53,947 nucleotides of DNA from Saprospiraceae bacterium (GCA_028282725.1 JANQHF010000023.1:1-53947), one strand, 5' to 3'; shown: positions 31,997 through 42,272, numbered from the stretch's first letter. Notes: generated from the sequence alone by a model not told the origin. Numbers and translations: made by a program.

Positions 31997-33697
31997 ATGC
32001 AAGAAAAAAACAGTCAAAATACTTTTGATGCCATCGTAATCGGGTCCGGTATCAGCGGTGGTTGGGCTGCGAAGGAATTATGTGAAAAAGGAAAGTCGAC
32101 GTTGCTATTAGAACGCGGAAGGGATGTGCGTCATATCAGGGACTATCCGACTGCAACAATGGATCCCTGGGAATTTCCAAATCGAGGGCATTTATCATTT
32201 GAGATGGAAGAAAAGAATCCCATTGCTTCACGTTGTTATGCATTTGACGATGCAACAGAGCACTTTTTTGTCAAGGATGAAGAGCATCCATATATACAGG
32301 AAAAACCAATGGACTGGATCCGTGGTTATCAATTGGGAGGCAGGTCATTGATATGGGCACGCCAGACCCAACGATGGAGCCGGTTTGAATTTGAAAAACC
32401 ATCGCGCGATGGCTATTCCATTCCTTGGCCAATTGCTTATGATGACCTGGCCCCCTGGTACAGTCATGTAGAATCATTTGTCGGAATCAGTGGAAACAAA
32501 GACGGACTTGAGACCCTCCCTGATGGCGAATTCCTCGCCCCGTGGAAAATGAATAAGGTTGAGGCTGAAATGGCCCGGATGATCAATAACAGTTACGATG
32601 ATCGCCATGTCATCATCGGACGGTGCGCTCATCTAACTATGCCGAAAGAAATACATACAGCACAGGGAAGAGGTCAATGTCAGGCCAGAAACCTATGTTA
32701 TCGTGGCTGTCCTTATGGCGCATATTTCAGTTCTAATTCATCAACCATACCATGGGCAGAAAAAACGGGTAATCTCTCCCTCAAAACAGACTCCGTCGTC
32801 CATTCCATTCTTTATAACGACACGGAGAAAAGGGCGATAGGTGTAAAGGTGATAGACAGGATTTCGAAAGAAGAACGCCATTACTTTGCCAATATCATTT
32901 TTGTCAATGCTGGTTCACTGAATTCAAACCTGATATTGCTGAATTCAAGATCAGAGAGATTCCCAAATGGTCTTGGCAATGATCATGATGTACTTGGAAG
33001 ATATATTGCCTTTCATAATTATCGTGGATCACTGACTGCCACGAGGCCCGGCAACCTCGATAGCTATTACTCGGGACGGCGTCCCACGGCCATTGTCATT
33101 CCGAATTTTAGAAATGTATATTCCAACGATTCGGACTTCCATGGTGGGTATATGAGTTTTTATACTGCAAGCAGAACGGGATGGAACAGGGAAGTCGAAG
33201 GGGATCAATTCGGTCCTGACTACAAGCACACTTTATCCGAGCCAGGCCACTGGTCCGTCTTTATGATGATGCAAGGTGAGACCATTCCAAAATACGAAAG
33301 CAGGGTTCATTTGAGCCGGGACCAAAAGGACCAATGGGGCGTACCACTTCTCGTCACGTCGGTTGACTATGACAGCAATGACGAACGATTGCTCCAGGAT
33401 TTTCTGAAACAGGGGGAAGAGATGTTGAATATTGCAGGGTGTCAGAATATCCAACATCATGACAACGGTCAGGCACCGGGATTGGATATTCATATTGTTG
33501 GAGGAGTCAGGATGGGTAATGATTCAAAAAATTCGATGGTTGATAAATGGTGCCGGTTACATGCATGTAAGAATGTCTTTGTTACAGATGGTGCATGTCT
33601 GAGTTCAACGGGTGTACAAAATCCGTCCCTGACTTATATGGCTATGACAGCCAGGGCAGTTAGTAAGGCGATAGAGGTTTTAAAAGCATCTTTATAG
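31997..33697 (+). CDS. GMC-family sugar/alcohol dehydrogenase
   Basis: A 566-aa FAD enzyme of the glucose-methanol-choline family. FAD site GSGISGG at 16-22 with acidic LLLERGRD at about 36-43; then GYQLGGRSLIWARQTQRWS, a GMC signature region, and a C-terminal catalytic block HIVGGVRMG and CKNVFVTDGACLSSTGVQNPSLTYMAMTAR, with the conserved His and Asn of the active site. It has no signal peptide, so it presumably exits with the Tat subunit upstream. Members oxidise sugars, for example at C3 of glycosides, passing electrons to a cytochrome that is not encoded here. It closes the 25-34 kb block. Confidence 0.92.
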   Translation: MQEKNSQNTFDAIVIGSGISGGWAAKELCEKGKSTLLLERGRDVRHIRDYPTATMDPWEFPNRGHLSFEMEEKNPIASRCYAFDDATEHFFVKDEEHPYIQEKPMDWIRGYQLGGRSLIWARQTQRWSRFEFEKPSRDGYSIPWPIAYDDLAPWYSHVESFVGISGNKDGLETLPDGEFLAPWKMNKVEAEMARMINNSYDDRHVIIGRCAHLTMPKEIHTAQGRGQCQARNLCYRGCPYGAYFSSNSSTIPWAEKTGNLSLKTDSVVHSILYNDTEKRAIGVKVIDRISKEERHYFANIIFVNAGSLNSNLILLNSRSERFPNGLGNDHDVLGRYIAFHNYRGSLTATRPGNLDSYYSGRRPTAIVIPNFRNVYSNDSDFHGGYMSFYTASRTGWNREVEGDQFGPDYKHTLSEPGHWSVFMMMQGETIPKYESRVHLSRDQKDQWGVPLLVTSVDYDSNDERLLQDFLKQGEEMLNIAGCQNIQHHDNGQAPGLDIHIVGGVRMGNDSKNSMVDKWCRLHACKNVFVTDGACLSSTGVQNPSLTYMAMTARAVSKAIEVLKASL

Positions 33698-33917
33698 TGG
33701 CGAATATGAGTTGTTGTGAAGTCCTTGTGACTTTGAGATTAATTTTTTTTTCGAAGGGCAAATTTGATTTCAAGCATTTAGCACCACACCAAGAGAATGA
33801 GATTCTGATGTACAAGCGTCTTTGTTAGTCGGTGAAGCGGCAAGAGTGTATCACAGTCTATATTATGAAACCTGTATTATTTCTAGTATGGGATAAGGAA
33901 TTTATCAAAATATAATT

Positions 33918-34955
33918 ATGAAAAACAGTCGCCGATCATTTCTTAGAAATCTGGGATTACTTTCAATTTCTACAACAATCCCCTTTAGTTTATCCTCCCG
34001 CTTAGGTTCAGATGATCAATCAAAAGTTTTTCAACCATTTACGTTTGGACTGATGGCGGACCCTCATGCCGACTTAATACCGGATAAAAATGAGCGACTC
34101 AGCAAATTTATTTCTACCGCTATAGAAAAAGAAGTCGATTTCATCATTCAATTGGGAGATTTCTGCTTTCCTATTAATAAGAACCTCGACTTTCTGAATA
34201 TTTGGAATCAATTCAGAGGTGATAAATATCATGTTCTCGGAAATCACGACATGGATGTGTCCAATAAGGCTGTAATTATGAACTTCTTGGAAATGCCATC
34301 TAATTACTACTCTTTTGATAGTAATGGATTTCACTTTGTAGTCCTTGATGCCAATTATATCTATAGTGATCACACTTATAAGGATTATGATACGGCCAAC
34401 TTTTACATCGATAATGCCCTGCGCACCTATGTAAATCCACCGCAACTGGAATGGCTTAAAGGAGATCTGGAAAAAACTGATAAGCCTACCCTCGTATTTT
34501 CTCATCAAAGCCTGCTCAATGCACTTTGGGGTATAAAAAACAGATTGGAAATTCGGGAGATTTTAGAAAAAGAAAATCAGAGAGTTGGAGCTCGAAAAGT
34601 CATCGCCTGCTTTAACGGACACGATCATATCGATTTTCATAAGCGAATTAATGACATACACTATGTTGAGGTGAATAGTATGTCCTATCAATGGCTAGGT
34701 GAGCAATACAGCAACAAGACAAGGTACAGTATGGAACTGTATGATCAGTATCAAAGCCTCGATAAACTTGCCCCTTATAAAGATGCACTGTATATGATCA
34801 TCACTGTTGATCCTCAAAAGGGATTCATAGAAATGGAAGGACTAAAGAGTGAATGGATTGTACCTTCCCCGGCGGATTTAGGTGTTCCGCTACAGGTCCA
34901 GGGTAATAGATATACTCCGGAAATAAGAGATCGACAGATAGAATTTGCCACCTGA
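33918..34955 (+). CDS. Tat-exported metallophosphoesterase
   Basis: A 345-aa enzyme. The Tat signal is SRRSFLRN followed by a hydrophobic stretch. The calcineurin-like motifs are all present: DPH (Asp48, His50), GDF (Asp81), GNHD (109-111 region), SHQS near 197 and GHDH near 237. They bind two metals that hydrolyse phosphate esters. Substrate unknown; exported relatives act on phosphomonoesters or diesters. It stands alone, 220 bases after the GMC gene, in which I see no feature, and is convergent with the S9 peptidase gene. Confidence 0.88.
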   Translation: MKNSRRSFLRNLGLLSISTTIPFSLSSRLGSDDQSKVFQPFTFGLMADPHADLIPDKNERLSKFISTAIEKEVDFIIQLGDFCFPINKNLDFLNIWNQFRGDKYHVLGNHDMDVSNKAVIMNFLEMPSNYYSFDSNGFHFVVLDANYIYSDHTYKDYDTANFYIDNALRTYVNPPQLEWLKGDLEKTDKPTLVFSHQSLLNALWGIKNRLEIREILEKENQRVGARKVIACFNGHDHIDFHKRINDIHYVEVNSMSYQWLGEQYSNKTRYSMELYDQYQSLDKLAPYKDALYMIITVDPQKGFIEMEGLKSEWIVPSPADLGVPLQVQGNRYTPEIRDRQIEFAT

Positions 34956-35048
34956 AAAATCGTAAACGAACCATTAAAAAATCAGTTGAATAACAGTCTG
35001 TTCAATACACGCAAACCAAAAGCCTCAGCCGGGGCGCAAGTGATAGGC

Positions 35049-35060
35049 GGTTTTAAAACC
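35049..35060. terminator. possible bidirectional terminator palindrome
   Basis: A perfect 12-base palindrome, GGTTTTAAAACC, lies directly beyond the S9 peptidase stop codon, between two convergent genes. It is short and lacks a long GC stem, so this is a weak call. Confidence 0.3.
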
Positions 35061-35061
35061 A

Positions 35062-37071
35062 CTACGGTTTCAAACTTTTTCGCTCGGGATATTTCTCAAA
35101 CCAGGCATTTAAATATCCAAAAGTCCTTAAGAAATTTGAAGGCTTACGGGAAGTACCGTGAAACTCGTCATTAAATCTTATCATGACTGTAGGCACCTTA
35201 TTCATTTTAAGTGCCTGATAGTATTCTTCAGTTTGTGATATGGGCGTTCGAAGGTCATTTTCACCGCACATTAACATCGTAGGTGTCTTCACATTTCCAA
35301 CATACATTAATGGAGATCTCTTTAGATGTTCGCTTGGATCTTCCCACGGATATTTTTCAAAATTATAGTACCAGCCAGCTCCGTCGGTTGTTCCGACAAA
35401 TGAGAACCAATTGGTCACAGGGTAATTCACGGAGGCCGCAGCAAACCGATCTGTTTGTCCAACAATCCAACTGGTCAGCACTCCTCCTCCACTGCCACCA
35501 TAGACGTACATTTTATTTTCATCGATATAACCTTTTCTGATTACCTCGTCAACTCCAGCCATCAAATCGTCGTAATCATTGCCCGGGTATGAATTTTGAA
35601 TGGCATTCGCGAAGTCATATCCATAACCCGTAGACCCTCTTGGATTGGTGTATAATACAACCTGGTCCTGTGCCGCATGTAATTGAAAGTTGTAGTTAAA
35701 ACCGACATTGTACATTCCATGAGGCCCACCGTGAATTCTCAAAACCAATGGATATTTTTCCTGAGGGTCAAATCCCGGAGGTTTTACGATCCAACCCTGA
35801 ATATCCAAACCATCTGTAGACTTATACCAAATTTCCTCAATCTCCCCTAAATCAATAAAATCAAAAATATCACCATTGACATCCGTAATCCTATTGATGG
35901 AACCTGTTGCCAAATCAACCGTTACGATATCACCTGGACTGTGATAATCTGACCAGGTGGCTACAGCCGTTCCTTGTTTTGATAAATCAGTCACTGATAA
36001 CATATGATTACCTTCTGTAACCTTTTTGGTACTTCCTGAAAGATCAGCAACATATAAATTGCTTACTCCTTTCTCCCTGATTGTAAAATAAACAGATGAA
36101 GCATCCGAACTCCATTGAGGATTGCCTGGTATTTCGTCGATTGATTCTGACAAACATCGCACATTGCTGCCATCTGTGTTCATCACGTACAACTTTCGAT
36201 CGTGGTAAAAGTTCTTTGTCCAGACAGAGCCTACAAATGCAATTTGGTCCCCCACAGGAGAAACGCGAATACTCGATTCCGTTCCTTCTTTGTTCGTAAT
36301 TTCCTCGATAGATTTCGTATAAATATCCACTGAGTATATATTACTTTGTCGTCGGGCATACTCCGCTTCTGGCATACGATAACTTGAGAAGTAAATCTTT
36401 TGACCGTCATTGCTCCAATCGATATCACTGCTCACATTCCAATTACCATCGGTAATTTGTCGCGCTGCACCACCTTCACTGGGCACGATAAACAATTGTC
36501 GATATCCCCTCTGTAAAAAACCTACCCGATCCTGGCTATAATCCACCTGGTCAATTACCCTGGGAGCCTCTGTCCACTTCGCACCTTTTGGCTTTTTGGG
36601 AATTCCGGATAATTCTAGTGCGGGCTCTGTATCTACATGCATCGTAAAGGCAATATACCTGCCATCAGGCGACCACTCCATACCTCCGGGACTCTCACCG
36701 AGTTTCGTAATTTGTGTTGGTTCTCCTTCCACACCGAGGTATTTTACAAATATTTGATTGCCATCAGGCTCCCCTTTTCGGGTAAATGCTAGGCGGCTGC
36801 CATCAGGGGACCATCGTCCATCTGATCCATTGAGTAAAAATCTATTCATCGTTCCATCTGATTGAACGATCCACAGGTCCGTTTCTCTTTTATCATCCAC
36901 AAGGTTGATCCAGGTTCTGCTGTACAGGATTTGCTCACCATCGGGTGATAATCGTGGTGAAGAGGTCCACTCGTAATCCTGATAATGCTCCAATGAAAGC
37001 CTTTCTTTTTCCTGAGCAAGTATGGCAAAGTTCAAGGAGAAGGATAGTAATAGTATTGAAATGGTTCTCAT
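35062..37071 (-). CDS. S9 family prolyl oligopeptidase
   Basis: A 669-aa serine peptidase with a Sec signal (cleavage near ILAQ). The N-terminal 400 residues form a beta-propeller with repeated TolB/WD40-like strands (SPDGSRLAFTR, SPDGRYIAFTM, DWSNDGQKIYFSS). The C-terminal alpha/beta hydrolase domain holds the nucleophile Ser527 in YGGSGGG, the acid in CGENDLRTP and the base in NDEFHGTSR. These fit dipeptidyl/acylaminoacyl peptidase-type S9 enzymes that trim peptides in the periplasm. Single gene; upstream is a structured repeat (37261-37430). Confidence 0.92.
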   Translation of the reverse strand: MRTISILLLSFSLNFAILAQEKERLSLEHYQDYEWTSSPRLSPDGEQILYSRTWINLVDDKRETDLWIVQSDGTMNRFLLNGSDGRWSPDGSRLAFTRKGEPDGNQIFVKYLGVEGEPTQITKLGESPGGMEWSPDGRYIAFTMHVDTEPALELSGIPKKPKGAKWTEAPRVIDQVDYSQDRVGFLQRGYRQLFIVPSEGGAARQITDGNWNVSSDIDWSNDGQKIYFSSYRMPEAEYARRQSNIYSVDIYTKSIEEITNKEGTESSIRVSPVGDQIAFVGSVWTKNFYHDRKLYVMNTDGSNVRCLSESIDEIPGNPQWSSDASSVYFTIREKGVSNLYVADLSGSTKKVTEGNHMLSVTDLSKQGTAVATWSDYHSPGDIVTVDLATGSINRITDVNGDIFDFIDLGEIEEIWYKSTDGLDIQGWIVKPPGFDPQEKYPLVLRIHGGPHGMYNVGFNYNFQLHAAQDQVVLYTNPRGSTGYGYDFANAIQNSYPGNDYDDLMAGVDEVIRKGYIDENKMYVYGGSGGGVLTSWIVGQTDRFAAASVNYPVTNWFSFVGTTDGAGWYYNFEKYPWEDPSEHLKRSPLMYVGNVKTPTMLMCGENDLRTPISQTEEYYQALKMNKVPTVMIRFNDEFHGTSRKPSNFLRTFGYLNAWFEKYPERKSLKP

Positions 37072-37261
37072 GTCGATTGATTTTAGTAACCTTAATATAC
37101 TAAATAGTGTGAATTAGATAGATTGTAACTGATGCTTCTACGTGATCGCAAGAACTTGAATAATTAGAAATAACTTAAAATGAAAATGGAGTGAAGTACT
37201 CAAGCTCCTATTATCTTGACTGCCAAATGTTATAATCAATAGAGTAAGTTGAACTTCTACT

Positions 37262-37289
37262 GTTCTTTTTTGCTTGCCCAAAAAAGAAC
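37262..37289. repeat. 11-bp-arm hairpin repeat
   Basis: GTTCTTTTTTG and CAAAAAAGAAC are perfect inverted arms around a CTTGCC loop. This motif resembles dispersed intergenic hairpins of Bacteroidota. It lies next to the larger nested palindrome at 37300-37430. Confidence 0.6.
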
Positions 37290-37299
37290 GAAAAAAGGC

Positions 37300-37430
37300 A
37301 CTTTCCGTAATGTTTCTCTACCTTCGTCAGACCATAAACAAAATACTAAATCGGGTCCAGGGCTTCCCCAATTCTTTACGTATTTTGTTTATTGAAACGT
37401 ACGGAAAGAAACCCAAGCCCCTGGCAGCAT
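37300..37430. repeat. nested long imperfect palindrome
   Basis: Several inverted pairs are nested around one centre: CTTTCCGTAATGTTTC (37300-37315) with GAAACGTACGGAAAG (about 37395), ATAAACAAAATAC (about 37333) with GTATTTTGTTTAT (about 37380), and CCAGGGCTT with AAGCCCCTGG further out on the right. The region could fold as a long hairpin of about 130 nt. It fills the gap between the divergent-looking S9 and NADH dehydrogenase neighbours; no gene is supported in 37072-37457. Confidence 0.6.
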
Positions 37431-37457
37431 ATTGTTATTATAAAGCCTAGCTATATT

Positions 37458-38765
37458 CTAAACTTCAACAAGAGAATGTACAGGACCCGTTTTCTCTTTT
37501 TTCTTAAAAGGCCGAATGATCAGTCTCAACCCATTGTTGTATCTGAAATAATTCCAACTCCAATTTATAAAAACCACTACCCTGTTTCTAAAACCCACCA
37601 ATAACATCAAATGCACTGCCATCCAAATAAACCAGGCAAGAATACCCTGGAATTTGAAATTTTTCAATTCAGCTACTGCCCGGTTTCGACCAATGGTCGC
37701 CATGGTACCTTTATCATTGTACACAAAAGGTTCTGTCTTTTGCCCTCTCGCTTCATTATTCAATAATTTGGCCATATACCGGCCTTGCTGCATTGCCACC
37801 CCGGCAAGCATTGGAAGGCCATTTTTATAATTGTCTGATTGAATTAAACCAGCATCGCCCAATATATATACATTGCTTGCAGACTTCATTTCCAAATATT
37901 CGTCTGTAATGATCCTGTTGTTATTGCCCAACTCCGTGTGCTCAAAGCCTTCGGGAAATTTGCCTTTGACTCCTGCAGCCCATATCATCGTATCAGCAAT
38001 GAATGTACCTCCGTTATCCGTTGAGACTACATTATCATGGTAACTTTCAACCAGAGTATTTAACCAAACTTCAACCCCCATCTCCCTCAAATTCTCCAAG
38101 GCTTTTTGAGAAGAGTGTTCAGTCATTTCAGGAAGAATTCGCGAATTTGCTTCGATCAGGTTGATTCTCATTTGACGCAAGTCCAAATCGGGGAAGTCTT
38201 TGGGTAAAATCTTGTTTTTTAACTCAGCGATCGCTCCTGCAAGTTCTACTCCTGTCGGTCCGCCTCCAACAATTACAAAGTTGGTCAATTCATTTCTTTT
38301 TTCTAAATCAGTCGTATTCAGAGCTTCTTCAATATTGCCAAGTATTTTACTTCTAAGGTTGAGTGCATCAACTACTGATTTCATGGGTAGCGCATTCTCC
38401 TCTATGGAATGATTACCAAAAAAGTTATTTGAAGCCCCGGTTGCCACAACTAATTTGTCATATACCAGATCACCAATATTTGTAGAAACTTCAGACTTGT
38501 CTAAGTCGACATGGTCCACCTCAGCCCATCTGAAAAATATATTTTCCTTATTTCTTAGCGTCTTTCGAATGGGATATGCAATAGAGTCCGGTTCAAGCCC
38601 TGCCGATGCTACCTGGTACAGTAATGGTTGAAAGGTGTGATAATTGTTCTTATCAAGAATTACAACCTGGTAGTACTTCGTATTGATATTCTTCGCAAGC
38701 TGTAATCCGGCGAATCCGGCGCCAATTACAACAATTCGTGGCAAACTAGTCTTTGGTATATTCAT
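37458..38765 (-). CDS. ndh: type II NADH dehydrogenase (NDH-2)
   Basis: A 435-aa flavoprotein from the ATG at 38765 (an upstream frame extension is unlikely). FAD-binding GAGFAG at 15-20 and NADH-binding GGGPTG at 167-172, plus AAGVKG near 290 and the conserved LGDAGLI near 320, match the single-subunit NADH:quinone oxidoreductase family. The C-terminal hydrophobic stretch AWFIWMAVHLMLLVGFRNR anchors it to the membrane. It oxidises NADH and reduces quinone without pumping protons. Single gene, with no clear operon partner. Confidence 0.88.
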   Translation of the reverse strand: MNIPKTSLPRIVVIGAGFAGLQLAKNINTKYYQVVILDKNNYHTFQPLLYQVASAGLEPDSIAYPIRKTLRNKENIFFRWAEVDHVDLDKSEVSTNIGDLVYDKLVVATGASNNFFGNHSIEENALPMKSVVDALNLRSKILGNIEEALNTTDLEKRNELTNFVIVGGGPTGVELAGAIAELKNKILPKDFPDLDLRQMRINLIEANSRILPEMTEHSSQKALENLREMGVEVWLNTLVESYHDNVVSTDNGGTFIADTMIWAAGVKGKFPEGFEHTELGNNNRIITDEYLEMKSASNVYILGDAGLIQSDNYKNGLPMLAGVAMQQGRYMAKLLNNEARGQKTEPFVYNDKGTMATIGRNRAVAELKNFKFQGILAWFIWMAVHLMLLVGFRNRVVVFINWSWNYFRYNNGLRLIIRPFKKKEKTGPVHSLVEV

Positions 38766-38916
38766 CTTGAAATAAAACGTGAAAGAGCACAACTTGTTTG
38801 CTCATATTCCATAAATCAAACGACAGAATATTCGATTCTTGAATGTGGTATGACATGCGCGTATACATCCGACCGTCGTCTCATCAGGAAGATGATATCA
38901 ACCTAGATATAAGAGT

Positions 38917-40797
38917 TCATTTCGATAATAGATTTCCACGATGATCTACATCCCAATCAAAGGGGTTAAGTAAATGGTCCAGCAATACGGCGGCTTCCCT
39001 TCGAGTGATTGATTGTTGAATATCTACGCTTCCCCAACCCTTCCCCATCCAAAGATCCTGCAATGCTTCATCATCCATTCTTTCAGCACGATCCAATGAG
39101 TTACATATTTCTAAAAATCCTGCGACCGAAAGTACTTGATCCTCGGTATTATTCATTTCTAAAAACAGATCCAATTCGTTCAGGTTTTCCAGTATCTCCT
39201 GTTTACTGACTACAGTATCAGGGTGAAAAAATGTATAGTTTCTCCATCCGATATTCCTTCCCTCTCCTTTTAATAAGCCCGTCGCTCCAATTTTTTGGAT
39301 TGTCTTCCATTCAGCATCATCGACAAACACATCAGCGTAGGGTAATATAAAAGCCTTGGCGTCGAGCAGGCCCTGCTGAACTCGTCGCACAGGTACTTCG
39401 TTTAAGGGCACATTTAAATCAATCGATAGTGATGCCAAAATACCGGCAGCCTGTCCGATCAACATACAAACGGGTTGAAGACGCGTTGTGCCATTTACAA
39501 TATTTGTCACAGAAATTGATTTCTCGGCTACGATCAGACCTTCGCCTTCTTTCGGAATCAGTGTTCCTAAAGGCAATGTATAGGAGGGAACAGGGTAAAA
39601 ATGCAAATCGGGCAAATTTTCGGACTCCGGATAGGCTGCATGGTGGTGATCCACCGGATAATCTCCCACCGCAATTCCGGTCTTATACAAATCATCCTCC
39701 TGCCCATAGGGCTCTGCCAAATCATTCACATCGAATCGGACCATTCCTTCCACCCTTCTTGATTCGCGATGATAAGGGATCATGGGAAATCCATCTGCCG
39801 TCGGAAAAATGCTATTTGAAATTCTCCAATCGTCAAATCCCAATTCCGTCTGCAAATAATAAATGTAACATCGGGTAAAATTCTTTGCTTTTTCAAATGC
39901 CTCTTCTCGCTCTTCACGAGACATTTCTATGGCATTTACATAATAATCATTGCCATAAATAGGCCAGTTGACCATGAGTTGATCATTCGGCAATCTCCCG
40001 TATTCCATCATTTGATCACATGGCCACAATGTCCTTGAAATGGTTTCAGGATCGCAAAAACCTGCACAAGTACATCGAAAAATTTCAGGGTTATAACCAT
40101 CGGGTTTGGTCAGAGTGGGAGGATCGGCATCATCCGCTTTTTCGAGGATGGCCACATAGGTCAAATCCTGAATGATATCATTGGCTTCAATTGGAGCAAT
40201 TTCTTCGCCTGTATCATAGCGGCTATCCATTCCAATTGTGTAAGGAATATTGAGCATGCCCGCAATGTCACCGAGTTCTGTAGCATCGATCAAGATCTTT
40301 CCTGTAGTTGATTGGATTTGGTCACCGGTTTCAAATGTAATATTCCACCTGTCGATCATTCTCTTCACATCGAGAATTCTTGAATTCATAATTGCATTTA
40401 TGTTGTTGGCTTCAGCCACCATGGAATCGAGTATGGAGGCTCCCACCTGCGGCTCAAACATGACATTGCTTACCCACCCGGTCTTCACGTTCTCTTCACC
40501 ACTATAATAGTTCGTAACGCGCTTTCTGAATTCTTCCCACAAACCGGAAGCCAATTTATAATTTCCATCTATGGCACTCACCCCGGCTGACGTAAACATT
40601 CCACCAAACCATTCAGTTTCCTCAATAATCAATACACTCTTTTCCATCCGGGCAGCCTGGATCCCAGCCATCACGCCACTTGCCCCACCACCGACTACGA
40701 TTACATCATATTCACTTTGACCATTTTGCTGACAAGCCTGTAATGAGAATGCAATTGAAATAATTGTAAAAATGATATGGTAATCAGTTTTTTTCAA
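38917..40797 (-). CDS. FAD-dependent oxidoreductase lipoprotein
   Basis: A 626-aa protein with a lipobox in LQAC (Cys22). The FAD site is VVGGGASG at 35-41, followed by ETEWFGGMFTSAGVSAID and the PF12831-type motifs IPYHRESRRVEGM and MLIGQAAGILASL. The starting codon is TTG at 40797, overlapping the sulfatase stop (TTGA), so it is translationally coupled. Such secreted FAD enzymes are common in planctomycetes and Bacteroidota polysaccharide loci; their substrates are largely unknown. The C-terminal 150 residues lack a recognised domain. Confidence 0.88.
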   Translation of the reverse strand: MKKTDYHIIFTIISIAFSLQACQQNGQSEYDVIVVGGGASGVMAGIQAARMEKSVLIIEETEWFGGMFTSAGVSAIDGNYKLASGLWEEFRKRVTNYYSGEENVKTGWVSNVMFEPQVGASILDSMVAEANNINAIMNSRILDVKRMIDRWNITFETGDQIQSTTGKILIDATELGDIAGMLNIPYTIGMDSRYDTGEEIAPIEANDIIQDLTYVAILEKADDADPPTLTKPDGYNPEIFRCTCAGFCDPETISRTLWPCDQMMEYGRLPNDQLMVNWPIYGNDYYVNAIEMSREEREEAFEKAKNFTRCYIYYLQTELGFDDWRISNSIFPTADGFPMIPYHRESRRVEGMVRFDVNDLAEPYGQEDDLYKTGIAVGDYPVDHHHAAYPESENLPDLHFYPVPSYTLPLGTLIPKEGEGLIVAEKSISVTNIVNGTTRLQPVCMLIGQAAGILASLSIDLNVPLNEVPVRRVQQGLLDAKAFILPYADVFVDDAEWKTIQKIGATGLLKGEGRNIGWRNYTFFHPDTVVSKQEILENLNELDLFLEMNNTEDQVLSVAGFLEICNSLDRAERMDDEALQDLWMGKGWGSVDIQQSITRREAAVLLDHLLNPFDWDVDHRGNLLSK

Positions 40798-42272
40798 TTG
40801 TATAACCCTGTATTACCTTTTTGTAATTCACCCAATAATTGTTCTACGAGTCCTGGTTCGCTCTCCGCAATATTTTTACTTTCATATGGATCGGTCCGAT
40901 GATCGTATAATTCGACTGTAGGTTCCTCCTCTCTAAAATAGCGAGTAATCCGATATCGATCAGTACGCATTGAAATCCCATTTCTGAAATAACTGTACGC
41001 TACATCACCCTTATTGAGTTTTGGATCATCAAAAGATTGAACCAGGCTTTTTCCATCAGCCACATAAGGCATGGCAATACCACACAGCTCCATGAGTGTC
41101 GGGTAAATATCTACGGTCTCCACAATTTGATCAATTTCACTTCCATTTTTTCCAATTCCCGGAACTCTCAAAGTGAGGGCGCTTTTCAAAGACACATCAA
41201 ACAAGGTATGTTTTCCCCAAACCCTGTGATCTCCAAGGTGCCATCCGTGATCTCCCCACATTACGACAATGGTATCATCTTCTAATTCTAATTCAGTCAA
41301 AGCATTCAGCAATTTTCCAATTTGAGCATCAGTATAAGAAACTGAAGCATAATAGGCATGTTTCAATTTGCGGGCATATTCATCGCTTATCGACCCGGAC
41401 AGACTGGCTTTTTCATCTGTCAATTTATACTGATTGAACTCCCCGCTTTCATGAAGACTTGAATGATGGACATTTTCCGGAAGATCAGAAACCGCAGAAA
41501 TTGGAATTTCATTCCGATCATAAAGATCCCAGTACTTCTTAGGGGCATTGAATGGAAGATGTGGTTTGAAAAAACCCACTCCCAAGAAAAAAGGTCGATC
41601 TCTATTTTTTAATTCATGCAATTTTTGAATGGCCAATTGTGCGGTTAAGCCATCCGGGTATCCATTGTCTTTCACATCACCCGATTCATAAGGCTTGACT
41701 TTCTTGGCCAAACTTTGACGATTTTCACCACTTGCGTACCCGAAAAAAGCATTCCATCCGGTACCCCATTTTCCCTCATCAAAAATGAGTTCGTCCCAAC
41801 TGTAGGGCAATTCTCTTTTTTGAGATGGCTGCTCGGTATAACTATAAACTAACCCGTCTGCAGAATGACTGATTTTTCCAATGCCTACCGTATAATAATT
41901 ATTGCGGCGCAGGTGGTGAATGAATGTTTCGGGACGCTCCTCTTCCTTCCGGTTAGCCAGGGTAACAGAGGTAATATAATTGGACAAGCCCTCCCTGCTA
42001 TTCGGCCTCATTCCTGTCAATAAAGCGTGTCTCGAGGGACCACAAGTGGGCACCTGTACAAAGTGATTTTTGAATAATATGCCTGTCCGTGCCAATCGAT
42101 CCATATTTGGTGTTTGAATGACATCTACTCCGTAGCAACCGAGTTCGGGCCGAAGATCATCGACAGCGATGAATAAAATGTTGGGAGGTCTTTCGTCAGA
42201 TTTGCAGCCTGATGAAAAAATGGTTTGATAAAGGCAAAAAATAAAAATTAAAGAATATAAAAATTGCTTCAT
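40794..42272 (-). CDS. sulfatase lipoprotein (iduronate-2-sulfatase-like)
   Basis: A 492-aa sulfatase. The lipobox is FSSGC (Cys23). NILFIAVDDLRPELGCYG and the formylglycine motif CGPSR with Cys77 follow, then GIGKISHSADG, FFLGVGFFKPHLPF, and WGDHGWHLGDHRVWGKHTLF near 335, a pattern typical of iduronate-2-sulfatase-like enzymes (SulfAtlas S1_7-like, inferred). It desulfates glycans in the periplasm. It is the first gene of a two-gene operon with the FAD oxidoreductase, 78 bases from the divergent FAD/symporter operon. Confidence 0.92.
   Translation of the reverse strand: MKQFLYSLIFIFCLYQTIFSSGCKSDERPPNILFIAVDDLRPELGCYGVDVIQTPNMDRLARTGILFKNHFVQVPTCGPSRHALLTGMRPNSREGLSNYITSVTLANRKEEERPETFIHHLRRNNYYTVGIGKISHSADGLVYSYTEQPSQKRELPYSWDELIFDEGKWGTGWNAFFGYASGENRQSLAKKVKPYESGDVKDNGYPDGLTAQLAIQKLHELKNRDRPFFLGVGFFKPHLPFNAPKKYWDLYDRNEIPISAVSDLPENVHHSSLHESGEFNQYKLTDEKASLSGSISDEYARKLKHAYYASVSYTDAQIGKLLNALTELELEDDTIVVMWGDHGWHLGDHRVWGKHTLFDVSLKSALTLRVPGIGKNGSEIDQIVETVDIYPTLMELCGIAMPYVADGKSLVQSFDDPKLNKGDVAYSYFRNGISMRTDRYRITRYFREEEPTVELYDHRTDPYESKNIAESEPGLVEQLLGELQKGNTGLYN

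Noticed and set aside
38766-38792. nine extra N-terminal residues on the NADH dehydrogenase
   Set aside because: The family begins at the MNIPK-type start just before the FAD motif; the extension has no support.
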